Shown here: one piece after another, positions 6,901 to 15,631 of the stretch
Layout: each line of letters starts with the position of its first letter
Numbering within the stretch: position 1 is the first letter of the stretch
Source: Thiohalocapsa sp. PB-PSB1
GTDB taxonomy: Bacteria > Pseudomonadota > Gammaproteobacteria > Chromatiales > Chromatiaceae
DNA: 64,000 nt
Direction of reading: 5' to 3'
Assembly (NCBI GenBank): GCA_016745215.1
Contig: CP050890.1
Location: forward strand, 2,294,001 to 2,358,000
Notes under the pieces: model-generated
Database searches by the model: none
What the model saw: the letters and a program-made list of their open reading frames with translations, nothing else
What the model was told of the DNA's origin: nothing
Made by a program: the position numbers and the translations under genes

Positions 6901-7503
6901 TCAGGACGTGGTTACGCTGGTTTGCTCGGACCGACATTCCTTGCGGCGAATGGCGCGATAGATACCGAACAGCACCGCGAACTGGACCAGTCCGAACAGA
7001 ATCGCCGGAATGCCAAATTTTTCCTGCAGGGTTGCGGCATTGGTGTAGCCGAACTGGAGGCCGGCTAGATTCGGCTCGCCGGTCATGCTCGCGGGGGCTG
7101 GTGGCCAATAGCTGAATGACCAGAATAGAGAGAATAGGAACATGCCGATGAAGGTGAACAGCAGTGCCCAAATCGCTCCAAAGTTGCCTTCGCCGGCCTT
7201 GACCCAGGTGGACACCGTGCAGGCTCCGGCCAATACCATGCCGATGCCGAATAGGAACAGCCCCATGACCTGATTCAGACCCACATCGAAACGCAGTGGC
7301 TTACCGTCGCCAAAGGTCAAAAAGCCGGTAAAGCCCAAGGTCAGGATCATCATGGCGACCAATAGCGCCTTGGTATTCCGGTAGGTATTGAACAGCATGG
7401 CGTCGCGCAGTGCGGCGGTGTTACAGAAACGCGAACGCTGCACTAGCAGTCCGACCATGGAACCGAAAATAAATGCGGCGATGCATTGCCCGATGGCTGA
7501 CAT
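6901..7503 (-). CDS. YeeE/YedE permease, second half-unit
   Basis: A 200-residue membrane protein beginning MSAIGQCIAAFIFGSMVGLL at ATG 7503-7501, three bases beyond the upstream permease gene. It has about five hydrophobic helices and the family motifs around conserved cysteines: RSRFCNTAALRD (about residues 23-34) and GAGACTVSTW-like sequence (AGACTVSTWVKAGEGN). Full-length YeeE (thiosulfate importer TsuA) is about 350-400 residues with two such halves; here the two halves are separate genes, as in PmpA/PmpB pairs. The conserved cysteines are thought to guide thiosulfate or sulfide through the channel. Substrate here is unproven. Confidence 0.85.
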   Translation of the reverse strand: MSAIGQCIAAFIFGSMVGLLVQRSRFCNTAALRDAMLFNTYRNTKALLVAMMILTLGFTGFLTFGDGKPLRFDVGLNQVMGLFLFGIGMVLAGACTVSTWVKAGEGNFGAIWALLFTFIGMFLFSLFWSFSYWPPAPASMTGEPNLAGLQFGYTNAATLQEKFGIPAILFGLVQFAVLFGIYRAIRRKECRSEQTSVTTS

Positions 7504-7505
7504 GT

Positions 7506-7997
7506 TCAAGCCTCCAATACTTTTTTGTAGATCAAGGTGCCGACCCATGCGCCGGCGATAATGCCGCTGATGGCCAGGTAACCGCCCAGGTTCATTTCCG
7601 GGGTCAAGCCGAAGAACGTGCTTACATTGCATACGAACGCAAGCCGGATGCCGATCCCCATCAACAGGCCGCCGATGGTGATCATGACCCATTCCGACAG
7701 ATGTCGCGGGAAACGCCAATGGAACTCCTTGCTCAGCAGAGCACCGACGATGGCGCCAAACAGCATGCCAAGGCTGATGTAGATCTTCCAATAGGTCGGG
7801 TCCGGCTCAAACACTATGTTCCAGAAAGGAATGCGGGCGAGGTCGTCGCCGAGCACCCATTGCGCGACCAGGCCGGTCATCATGGTTTCGCCGCCACCGA
7901 CCGTCCAGGCGCCGATGCTGATAAACATGAAGATATCCAATACAGCGATAATCGATAGTGCGATGATCGGATCCCAAGTCTTCTTGAACAGGTCCAT
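7506..7997 (-). CDS. YeeE/YedE permease, first half-unit
   Basis: A 163-residue membrane protein (MDLFKKTWDPIIALS) with about four helices. The conserved motif is RLAFVCNVSTFFGLTPEMN at about 119-137, where YeeE proteins carry a Cys next to glycine and Asn. It ends LIYKKVLEA just before the start of the second half-unit, so the two probably form one heteromeric channel. It appears to be the first gene of the sulfur cluster: upstream (7998-8141) there is only a short intergenic stretch, where the promoter should lie. Likely role: import of thiosulfate or another reduced sulfur compound feeding TusA. Confidence 0.85.
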   Translation of the reverse strand: MDLFKKTWDPIIALSIIAVLDIFMFISIGAWTVGGGETMMTGLVAQWVLGDDLARIPFWNIVFEPDPTYWKIYISLGMLFGAIVGALLSKEFHWRFPRHLSEWVMITIGGLLMGIGIRLAFVCNVSTFFGLTPEMNLGGYLAISGIIAGAWVGTLIYKKVLEA

Positions 7998-8141
7998 TCA
8001 AGGCCCCTCTCGGCTAGATGAATTATGCGGATTCTGCCAGAAAATTCTGATCAGAAAAAGACGTGACGCTGCCAGCAGGCGGCGGGCGACAGCGTGGTCT
8101 TGGGATCTGAGCCCAGATTCCGTTTGTTGTCGAGGCGTACC

Positions 8142-8720
8142 TCATCGTTCAGGCTTGCCGCAAACCCGTCGCTGCAGTGCGGCCCAGTCCAGCAGGGTAC
8201 CCGGGCCTTGCGTGGTTGGATCGCAATAGCATTGTAGATTCATGCCAGAGCCGATCGGTGGCCAGGGCGGCGGCGGTGAGCGCCAGCGTCCATCCGGTTT
8301 GCGCATGTGCGTGCGATCGCTGGCGAAGTTGCGGCGATAATCGGTGCTGGCCAATAAACGAAAGCGTGGCTCGAGATCCGGCGCTAAGCGATCGGCGAAT
8401 GGGAAGGTACCGGATAACCAGGATTGCACCGGCACTGGCAGCCCCAGACGGGTGTCCAGATCCCAGATGCGTTTGCTGGCGTCGAGCACGACCACATGAT
8501 AATCCCACCAGATGAACTGCCCCGGCGGAGCGGCCTGCTGCTCGGCAAAGGGGCAATAACCGATGTTGTTGAACACGAACAACACTTCGGCATTGCCCGC
8601 GCGGATTTCTGGTTCATCGCAAAGCCACCAGGCGTTCTCCTCGCAGTAGAAAGGCGAGTAGCGGAAGCCGTGCGCTTGGCGCCCGAGATGGTCGGATTGG
8701 GGGGGCGTTGGATCGGTCAT
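8142..8720 (-). CDS. Protein N-terminal glutamine amidohydrolase homologue
   Basis: A 192-residue protein of about the size of NTAQ1, the enzyme that deamidates N-terminal Gln to Glu in the eukaryotic N-degron pathway. The signature YC26EENAWWLC carries the catalytic Cys; His75 in WWDYHVVVLD and Asp87 or Asp89 in IWDLDTRLG complete the Cys-His-Asp triad in the right order and spacing. NTAQ1-like proteins are scattered in bacteria, with no settled role there. It lies downstream of the frameshifted cyclase gene, 24 bp away and on the same strand, and upstream of the sulfur cluster. Start ATG 8720-8718. Family assignment is strong; bacterial function is open. Confidence 0.85.
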   Translation of the reverse strand: MTDPTPPQSDHLGRQAHGFRYSPFYCEENAWWLCDEPEIRAGNAEVLFVFNNIGYCPFAEQQAAPPGQFIWWDYHVVVLDASKRIWDLDTRLGLPVPVQSWLSGTFPFADRLAPDLEPRFRLLASTDYRRNFASDRTHMRKPDGRWRSPPPPWPPIGSGMNLQCYCDPTTQGPGTLLDWAALQRRVCGKPER

Positions 8721-8744
8721 GGATGTCAGCGCTGCTGCGCGCTG

Positions 8745-9622
8745 TCAGGAAGCTTCGGCGACCAATTGGCCGCGGCCTGCTTGTAGCGCGCGTTCGAGTC
8801 GGCGGTGCGCCAACTGTTGTAGATGTTTGCGCTCCGGTATGGTTTCCTGCAATGCGGCGATGCCAATGCTGAGCGAGACTTGCACCCGCTCGTCGCTGTC
8901 CGGCAGGCCCAGCGATGTTGCAGCCAAAATAGCGCGGATGCGCTCAACAGCGATGATCCCATGCTGCAACGAGGTGCGTGGCAGAATCAGCCCAAAGCGC
9001 TCGCCATCAAGCCGACCGAGCATATCGCAGCCGCGAATGATCGTGGCCAAACGTACGCCGCATTGCATCAATACCGCTTCTGCGGCTATTTGCCCGTGGG
9101 TTGCGCGCAGGTCGTCGATACTGTCTATTTTCAACTCGGCCAAGCAGCATACTAGATCATAGCGTTTACATCGTATGAGTTCGATGTCCAGCAGTCCAGC
9201 AGTCGCTCGAAGCCGGTACGATTATACTGCCCTGTCAACATGTCAATGCTCGGCAACCGCAGCAGAGTGCGCTCGTGTTCCGCGAGTTCCCGTGCCAGTT
9301 CCGCCTTAGTATCGCGCAGTTCCCTGTAGAGCGAGATGAAGATCGGCAGTGCCGCGATGGACAGAACGAGCGCCAGGCTGAGCATCCTCGACACTCGAGC
9401 CAGCGGGTCCGGATCATGGCTACTGCGCGCTCGTGCTGTGTCTATCGTCCTGGAGTCCTGCGCCTGTTGGCTCGGGCTGCCGATGGCCTGTTCTCGTGCC
9501 GTTAGACTGGCATCGTAGTAGGTGTAGGCCGCGATCAGCGCAACGACCAGCAGGTACAGTAAGATCGCCCAGCGGATTTTGTGTTGTGCTTTTGGGATCG
9601 GGTCATCATCGCTCTGCTTCAT
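8745..9622 (-). pseudogene. Membrane GGDEF protein broken by an 8-bp duplication
   Basis: From ATG 9622 the frame gives a basic N-terminus, a transmembrane helix (WAILLYLLVVALIAAYTYY), a second helix (LSLALVLSIAALPIFISLY), a coiled linker and the opening of a GGDEF domain (DMLTGQYNRTGFERLL). It then hits a stop near 9152. In another frame the domain continues from LDIELIRCKRYDLV through SLSIGIAAL to 8745. The switch falls exactly at a tandem 8-bp duplication (9187-9202); removing one copy restores a single frame of about 290 residues. The signature is LDGERFG instead of GGDEF, so even the restored protein may not make cyclic di-GMP. Confidence 0.8.
9187..9202. repeat. Perfect 8-bp tandem duplication in the GGDEF gene
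   Basis: TCCAGCAG occurs twice in direct succession (9187-9194 and 9195-9202). On the coding strand this is CTGCTGGA twice. The duplication shifts the frame of the diguanylate-cyclase-like gene; loss of one copy repairs it. Confidence 0.9.
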
Positions 9623-9778
9623 GTTGATTCTGCTTGCTTGTCGTTTCGATTATTTGGCATGTGTACAGCGCAAGGTGATGGTCTGAGATGCGCCGCGCAT
9701 GCCTGGAGTCCGGGGCGGACCGACCGCCGGAACATTTCGGCCATGGGTTCCAGCGCGGGCCAGATGTACATTGCTCAT

Positions 9779-9806
9779 TTGAATCCGGCCAGTCTGAAGG
9801 TACACT
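9779..9806 (+). promoter_or_regulatory. Candidate sigma70 promoter for the aminotransferase gene
   Basis: TTGAAT (9779-9784) and TACACT (9801-9806) are separated by 16 bases, about 45 bases before the start codon. This is a pattern match by eye only. Confidence 0.35.
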
Positions 9807-9831
9807 ACTCTAGCGTCCTTACCATATCTTA

Positions 9832-11073
9832 TTGAATCGAAGAGGTCCCAGAGTGGTTGTCCCGGAACCGAACTTTCGCCGTATCGAGCGGCTCCCGCCC
9901 TATGTCTTCAATATTGTCAACGAATTGAAGGCCGCGGCGCGAGCCCGCGGTGAGGATATCATTGACTTCGGCATGGGTAACCCGGACCAACCGACGCCGC
10001 CGCACATTGTTGACAAACTCGTGGAAGCAGCCCAGCGACGCGACACGCATCGTTACTCGGTGTCACGGGGCATCCCGCGGCTGCGCCGGGCGATTACGCG
10101 CTGGTATCGCGATCGCTATGATGTACAACTCGATCCCGATGGCGAGGCGATTGTTACCATCGGCTCCAAAGAGGGGCTGGCGCATTTGGCATTGGCGACC
10201 ATGGGTGCCGGCGATACCGTGTTGGTGCCGAACCCGGCTTACCCGATCCATCCCTACGGATTTATCATCGCCGGTGCCGATGTACGCCACGTGCGTATGA
10301 CGCCCGATGTGGATTTTTTCCAGGAGCTGAAACGCGCCATCCTGGACTCCTGGCCGCGGCCGAAAATGCTGGTGCTGAATTTTCCTGGCAACCCGACCAC
10401 CGAGTGTGTCGAGTTGGCGTTTTTCGAGCAGGTGGTCGAGATCGCCCGCGAGCACGGGATCTGGGTGGTGCATGACCTGGCTTATGCCGATATCGTCTTT
10501 GACGGCTACCAGGCGCCGTCGATTTTGCAGGTGCCAGGTGCCAAGGACATTGCGGTGGAGTTTTTCTCCATGTCGAAGAGCTATAACATGCCCGGCTGGC
10601 GGATTGGTTTCATGTGCGGTTGCCCGGCGCTGGTCTCGGCGCTGACACGCATCAAATCCTATCTGGACTATGGCACCTTCACACCGATCCAAGTGGCTGC
10701 GATCCATGCGTTGGAGTCATCTCAGCAATGTGTTAGCGATATTCGCAAGATGTATCAACGCCGCCGTGATGTGCTCTGCGAAGGGCTCTGCGCGGCCGGC
10801 TGGCCGGTGCAAAAGCCAAGGGCCACCATGTTTGTCTGGGCAGGTATTCCGGAGGCGTATCGCTCCATGCGCTCGTTGGAATTCTCGAAAAAGCTGTTGC
10901 GCGATGCCAAGGTTGCGGTTGCGCCTGGTATCGGTTTCGGCGACTACGGCGATGATCATGTGCGCTTTGGTCTGATCGAAAACGAGCATCGAACGCGCCA
11001 GGCGGTCAAGGGTATCCGACAAATGTTGCGCGACGACGCTCGCGCCGGGATACCCGAAGGCGAACCTGCCTAG
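9832..11073 (+). CDS. alaC: PLP-dependent alanine/diaminopimelate-type aminotransferase
   Basis: A fold-type I aminotransferase of about 410 residues, closest in pattern to AlaC (YfdZ), the pyruvate-alanine transaminase, and to LL-diaminopimelate aminotransferases. Visible features: RIERLPPYVFNIVNELK at the N-terminus, the NPDQPTP loop, NFPGNPTTE, HDLAYADI, and the Schiff-base lysine in SMSKSYNMPGWRIGFM. The longest frame begins at TTG 9832; GTG 9853, seven bases after AGAGG, gives the more typical N-terminus and is my preferred start. It precedes homoserine dehydrogenase on the same strand by about 120 bp, so both belong to amino-acid metabolism around alanine and aspartate. Confidence 0.85.
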   Translation: MNRRGPRVVVPEPNFRRIERLPPYVFNIVNELKAAARARGEDIIDFGMGNPDQPTPPHIVDKLVEAAQRRDTHRYSVSRGIPRLRRAITRWYRDRYDVQLDPDGEAIVTIGSKEGLAHLALATMGAGDTVLVPNPAYPIHPYGFIIAGADVRHVRMTPDVDFFQELKRAILDSWPRPKMLVLNFPGNPTTECVELAFFEQVVEIAREHGIWVVHDLAYADIVFDGYQAPSILQVPGAKDIAVEFFSMSKSYNMPGWRIGFMCGCPALVSALTRIKSYLDYGTFTPIQVAAIHALESSQQCVSDIRKMYQRRRDVLCEGLCAAGWPVQKPRATMFVWAGIPEAYRSMRSLEFSKKLLRDAKVAVAPGIGFGDYGDDHVRFGLIENEHRTRQAVKGIRQMLRDDARAGIPEGEPA

Positions 11074-11195
11074 TCGATTCTGCTCTCTCCCCTTGGATAT
11101 CCCAGAGCGCTCGGAGCGAGGGTGGATGCGAGCCCGCGGCCCGCAAATTTTGCGATCATTGATAGCGTTTAGGGTACAACACTGAGGATGAAGTT

Positions 11196-12512
11196 ATGCA
11201 ACCGGTCAACATCGGTTTGTTGGGGCTCGGCACCGTTGGTGGCGGCACCGCGACGGTGCTCACCCGCAATGCGGGCGAAATCGCCCGCCGCGCCGGGCGC
11301 GAGATCCGTATTGCGCGCGCCGCCGCGCGCTCCTATGATGCGGATGCCATCGAGGGGCTGGATCAGATCGGGCAGATCGGCGAGGATGCCTTTGCTGTGG
11401 TCGATGATCCGCAGGTGGATATCGTCATTGAACTGATCGGCGGCTACTCTCCCGCGCGCGAACTGGTATTGCGCGCCATCGACAATGGCAAGCATGTGGT
11501 CACCGCGAACAAGGCGCTGATTGCACTGCATGGCAACGAAATCTTCGCCGCCGCCCAGCGCGCCGGTGTTACCGTGGCGTTCGAGGCGGCGGTAGCTGGC
11601 GGCATCCCGATCATTAAAGCATTACGCGAGGGGCTGGCGGCGAATCATATTGAATGGATTGCCGGTATCATCAACGGCACCGGCAACTTTATCCTGACCG
11701 AGATGCGCGACAAAGGCAGGGATTTTGGCGATGTATTGGCCGAAGCGCAGCGGCTCGGTTACGCCGAGGCCGATCCCAGCTTTGATGTCGAAGGCACGGA
11801 TGCCGCGCATAAACTGACCATCTTGGGCTCTCTGGCGTTCGGCATTCCGTTGCAGTTCGACAAGACCTTCACCGAGGGCATCTCGAAAATCGAGCCCCAA
11901 GATGTTGCTTATGCCGCCGAGCTGGGTTATCGCATTAAGCATCTTGGTATCACCCGGCGCGCCGACGCCGGCATCGAGATGCGCGTGCATCCAACTCTGG
12001 TGCCGCAGCGCCGGCTGCTTGCCAATGTCGACGGTGTGATGAACGCGGTGCTGGTCAAAGGCGATGCGGTGGGTCCGACGCTTTATTATGGCGCCGGAGC
12101 CGGCGCCTTGCCCACCGCCTCCGCCGTGGTCGCCGATGTCGTGGATGTGGTACGCGCGCTCACCGCCGATCCGCATAACCGCGTGCCGCATCTGGCGTTT
12201 CAGCCCGGCGAACTCGCCGACACCCCAGTATTGGCGATGGACGACGTCGAGACCGCTTATTACCTGCGCATGCAAGCGCTCGACCGCCCCGGCGTGATGG
12301 CCAGCATTGCCGGAATTCTCGGCGAACAGGGCATCAGCATCGAGGCAATCAAGCAAAAGGAGCCCGCGCAGGGCGAAACCCATGTGCCCCTGATCATGCT
12401 CAGCCATCGGGTCAAGGAAACCTGCATGAACACTGCATTGGAACGCATCTCGGCGCTTGGCGCGGTCAGCGGCGAGATCGTGCGCATCCGTATGGAAGCT
12501 CTCGCGGGGTGA
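11196..12512 (+). CDS. hom: Homoserine dehydrogenase
   Basis: Reduces aspartate semialdehyde to homoserine, the branch point to threonine and methionine. The 438-residue length is that of the monofunctional enzyme with regulatory tail. Seen: the NAD(P) site GLLGLGTVGGG (7-17), VVTANKALIA, the substrate region GIINGTGNFILTEM and EADPSFDVEGTDAAHKL, and a C-terminal ACT domain beginning YYLRMQALDRPGVMASIAG, which normally gives feedback inhibition by threonine. The ATG follows a GAGG ribosome site (TGAGGATGAAGTT). Thr synthase is not next to it; the gene is followed by about 210 bp without a gene. Confidence 0.95.
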   Translation: MQPVNIGLLGLGTVGGGTATVLTRNAGEIARRAGREIRIARAAARSYDADAIEGLDQIGQIGEDAFAVVDDPQVDIVIELIGGYSPARELVLRAIDNGKHVVTANKALIALHGNEIFAAAQRAGVTVAFEAAVAGGIPIIKALREGLAANHIEWIAGIINGTGNFILTEMRDKGRDFGDVLAEAQRLGYAEADPSFDVEGTDAAHKLTILGSLAFGIPLQFDKTFTEGISKIEPQDVAYAAELGYRIKHLGITRRADAGIEMRVHPTLVPQRRLLANVDGVMNAVLVKGDAVGPTLYYGAGAGALPTASAVVADVVDVVRALTADPHNRVPHLAFQPGELADTPVLAMDDVETAYYLRMQALDRPGVMASIAGILGEQGISIEAIKQKEPAQGETHVPLIMLSHRVKETCMNTALERISALGAVSGEIVRIRMEALAG

Positions 12513-12724
12513 TACCTGGTACACGCAATATCGTTTTGGGCGCTTTTTCCCGGCCAGTTCGTCAATATCTGCGATTGCGCGCAATTCAGCATCTTTCATG
12601 TGAGCGTCTTTATGTGGATGGCCGATGTGCAGTGTCTATTCGATGATTTGCAGCAAGCCGAGCCGAGCCAATCGAGCCTGGAGGCTTGCTGGGCTGGTTG
12701 GATCGCAACCGCGGAGTGATAAGC

Positions 12725-13471
12725 ATGAACAAGCCGGACCGGGTTCTCGTCTTCGGTACCTGTCTAATCGATCTGGTCTATCCGCAAGCCGGGCTGGCCG
12801 CAATGCGCCTGATCGAGCGCTGCGGTGTATCTGTCGGCTTTCCGCAACGCCAGACTTGTTGTGCTCAGCCTGCCTATAACTCCGGTTTTCGCGACGACGC
12901 GCGCAAGGTTGCCCGCCAGCAATTAGATGCGATGGCCGGTGACCAGCTGGTGGTGGTGCCTTCTGCCTCTTGTGCCGGCATGCTGCGTGAGCATTATCCA
13001 CGCTTGTTCGAAGGTCTTGCTGACGAGGAGCGGGCGCGGCAACTGGCGGGGCGCGTAGTGGAACTATGCGATTTTCTCAACCATGTACTCGATACCGAAC
13101 TGGCCGATCAGGGTCCGCCGACCACCGTTGCTTTGCATCAGTCCTGCTCTGCACGGCGCGACATGGCCGTGGCTCCGGCCGCACTGGCGCTTCTTGGGCG
13201 GTTTCCCCAGGTCACCGTAGTGGAGCCCGATCATGCCTATGAATGTTGTGGTTTTGGTGGCACCTTCGCGGTCAAGGAGCCGGAGATTTCCGCTGCCATG
13301 GCGGCAGACAAGGCCGCTGCGGTCGCTGCCACCGGCGCTGATGTGCTGTTGAGCCAGGATTGTGGTTGCTTGATGAACATCGAAGGCACTGCGCGTAGGG
13401 CTGGACACGGGTTTGCGGCGCGGCACATTGCAGAGTTCGTCTGGGAGCGCATCAACGGTACGCCGGCATGA
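12725..13471 (+). CDS. LutA/YkgE-type CCG-domain iron-sulfur protein
   Basis: A 248-residue protein with two cysteine-rich CCG domains: TCCAQPAYNSG near residue 41 and ECCGFGGTFAVK near 177, plus single cysteines at PSASCAGM, HQSCSARR and SQDCGCLMN. This is the pattern of LutA (YkgE), one of three subunits of the L-lactate oxidation complex, and of related Fe-S subunits of glycolate oxidase. ATG 12725 has GGAG eight bases upstream. The expected partners LutB and LutC are not next to it; on the other side is murJ in the opposite direction. It may act with subunits elsewhere in the genome. Confidence 0.85.
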   Translation: MNKPDRVLVFGTCLIDLVYPQAGLAAMRLIERCGVSVGFPQRQTCCAQPAYNSGFRDDARKVARQQLDAMAGDQLVVVPSASCAGMLREHYPRLFEGLADEERARQLAGRVVELCDFLNHVLDTELADQGPPTTVALHQSCSARRDMAVAPAALALLGRFPQVTVVEPDHAYECCGFGGTFAVKEPEISAAMAADKAAAVAATGADVLLSQDCGCLMNIEGTARRAGHGFAARHIAEFVWERINGTPA

Positions 13472-13572
13472 ACGGGTTCCGCTCGGCGCGGCCGGGCATC
13501 GGCAGCGCAGGCGAATGACCACCATCGGCTTGCCGCATGTGTGCAGGGGTTGGCTGGGCGTTCGTCAAAACC

Positions 13573-15108
13573 TCATCTCAGGTCGCGCGGTCTGAGCCCG
13601 AGGGCGAGCAGTGCCCCGGCGTACAGCAATACCCCGAGGCCGATCGACAAGGTCAGCCGAAATACACGTGCGCTGTTCTCGAGTGCGGACCATTCCGGTG
13701 TCGGAGCGCTGATCAGCCAAAGACCAAGGCCCATCGCCAAGCATGCCCCCAGGGTGCGCGCGATCAGCGGCAGCCATTGGCGGCCTGGGCAATAGATGCG
13801 CCGATCGATCAGCACCCGCAACAGCAATCCGGCATTGACCAGTGCCGCAACCGCTGTCGCCAGCGCAAGACCCGCATGACCGAGGGGAAACATCAGCGCC
13901 GCACTCAGCAGCAGATTGGATGTCATTGCAATGGCTGCGATACGCACCGGCGTTTTGATATCGTCGCGGCTGTAGAATCCAGGCACAAGTACCTTGATGG
14001 CCATAAAGGCAAACAGTCCGGATGCATAGGCCATCAGGCTGCGCTCGGACATTTGCACATCGAGGGTGGTGAAGACGTCGGACTGGAACAACGTGGCCAG
14101 GATCGGGCCGGCCAGCATGAACAGGCCCAGCGTGGCAGGCAGGCCCAGCAGCAATACCCAGCGCAATCCCCAGTCCAGGGTTTGCGAAAAGCGGCTGTCC
14201 GAGCAATCCCCGTTGCTGCTCTGCTGCCGCGCGAGTCTGGGCAGGATCACGGTGCCGATGGCCACGCCCAGGATGCCGAGTGGAAATTCCACCAGGCGAT
14301 CGGAGTAGTACAGCCAGGAAATACTGCCGCTGGTCAGAAACGAGGCCAGCAGGGTATCGATCAGCAGGCTGAGCTGCGCCACCGAGATACCGAACAGCGC
14401 CGGTAGCATGCGTTTGCCCAAACCGCGCACGCCCGCGGCGGCGGGTGCGAAGCGCGGGCGCGGCAGCAGTCGAAGCTGGGCAAGAAACGGCAGTTGAAAC
14501 AACAGCTGTGCCATGCCGGCAAGGCATACCCCCCAAGCCAGAGCCAGAATGGGTTGTTGCAGTTGCGGTGCCAGCCACAGGGCGCAGCCGATCAGCGCCA
14601 GATTCAGCAAAACCGGCGTAAAGGCCGGCACCCCGAAGCGCTCGTAGGTATTCAGAACGCTGCCAGCAAAAGCGGTCAGGCCAATAAAAAAAAGATAGGG
14701 GGATACCAGTTGCAGCATCCGCGTGGTCAGCTGATGCTGCTCGGCATCGACGACGAATCCGGGAGCAAGCAGCAGCACCAGCAGCGGAGCTGCCAGCACC
14801 CCGAGCACCGTGACCAGCAGCAATAGCAGGCCCAGTGTACCAGTTACATCGTCCACCAGGCGTTTCAGCTCGGCAAACCCCCGGTGCTGCCGATACGCGT
14901 TCAATATCGGCACACAGGCGGCTGAGAAGGCACCCTCGGCAAACAGGCGCCGCGCCAGATTGGGCAGCTTGAAGGCGACAAAGAATGCATCGGTGGCGGC
15001 ATCCGCGCCGAACACACGTGCGATGATCAGGTCGCGCACAAAACCGAGTATGCGCGATAACAGCACGCTGCTGCCCACCTTGGCGAAAGAGCCAGCAAGA
15101 GATGCCAT
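13573..15108 (-). CDS. murJ: Lipid II flippase MurJ
   Basis: A 511-residue multi-pass membrane protein of the MOP superfamily, which flips lipid II across the inner membrane for peptidoglycan synthesis. The start at ATG 15108 (MASLAGSFAKVGSSVLLSRI) matches the usual MurJ N-terminus and has TGGAG upstream; the frame is open further back but without similarity. Conserved stretches include LGFVRDLIIARVFGADAATD, FKLPNLARRLFAEGAFSAAC with the essential Arg residues, and LLDTLLAS-like helix sequence. It is divergent from rpsT, a very common arrangement in gammaproteobacteria. It ends 102 bp from the convergent LutA-like gene. Confidence 0.95.
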   Translation of the reverse strand: MASLAGSFAKVGSSVLLSRILGFVRDLIIARVFGADAATDAFFVAFKLPNLARRLFAEGAFSAACVPILNAYRQHRGFAELKRLVDDVTGTLGLLLLLVTVLGVLAAPLLVLLLAPGFVVDAEQHQLTTRMLQLVSPYLFFIGLTAFAGSVLNTYERFGVPAFTPVLLNLALIGCALWLAPQLQQPILALAWGVCLAGMAQLLFQLPFLAQLRLLPRPRFAPAAAGVRGLGKRMLPALFGISVAQLSLLIDTLLASFLTSGSISWLYYSDRLVEFPLGILGVAIGTVILPRLARQQSSNGDCSDSRFSQTLDWGLRWVLLLGLPATLGLFMLAGPILATLFQSDVFTTLDVQMSERSLMAYASGLFAFMAIKVLVPGFYSRDDIKTPVRIAAIAMTSNLLLSAALMFPLGHAGLALATAVAALVNAGLLLRVLIDRRIYCPGRQWLPLIARTLGACLAMGLGLWLISAPTPEWSALENSARVFRLTLSIGLGVLLYAGALLALGLRPRDLR

Positions 15109-15329
15109 GACCGCTCCAGAAAAAGGCACTAGTGTAAGGCAGCGCATCATTCGGTGTCTGGGGGCATTCGCCGTGTCGGCTCGTCCCGCCGTGCTATCGC
15201 GAGACTTGACAACCAAGGCTCGTATGTTCATCCTGCCCGGTTTACCGCAGCAAGCCCTGCGGCAATCATGACACTTATAGTCAGTCGCTCTGCTCAGCGC
15301 GACCATGACGATCGCAGGAGATAGTACCG

Positions 15330-15599
15330 TTGGCCAACTCTGCACAAGCACGTAAGCGCGCCCGCCAGGCCGAGAAGCATCGCCAGCGCAACGCCGCGCA
15401 GCGCAGTACCTTTCGCACCGCCATTAAAAAGGTGCTGAAGGCCATTCGCATCGGTGATAAGGCGGCCGCTGACGACGCCTACAAGGCGGCTGTTCCGATT
15501 ATCGACCGATCCGCCGGCAAGGGTCTGATTCATGCTAATAAGGCTGCCAGGCACAAGAGCCGTTTGAATGCGCGTATCAAGACATTGTCCTCGGTCTGA
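15330..15599 (+). CDS. rpsT: 30S ribosomal protein S20
   Basis: An 89-residue basic protein beginning ANSAQARKRARQAEKHRQRN, the S20 signature, and ending HANKAARHKSRLNARIKTL. S20 binds 16S rRNA in the body of the small subunit. The start is TTG 15330-15332, with AGGAG ten bases upstream; no ATG is available. E. coli rpsT also starts with UUG, and there the weak start is linked to autoregulation, so the codon is probably conserved for control. Divergent from murJ and 32 bp ahead of recJ. Confidence 0.95.
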   Translation: MANSAQARKRARQAEKHRQRNAAQRSTFRTAIKKVLKAIRIGDKAAADDAYKAAVPIIDRSAGKGLIHANKAARHKSRLNARIKTLSSV

Positions 15600-15631
15600 C
15601 CGGTTCCCACCGCTTCAGAAACAATCCCCAT

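Noticed and set aside
11622..12599. Long minus-strand open frame opposite hom
   Set aside because: It is a mirror of the GC-rich hom reading frame, has no ribosome site and no family similarity.
13537..14406. 289-codon plus-strand frame opposite murJ
   Set aside because: Low-complexity Gln/Arg-rich translation, typical of antisense reading of a membrane protein gene.
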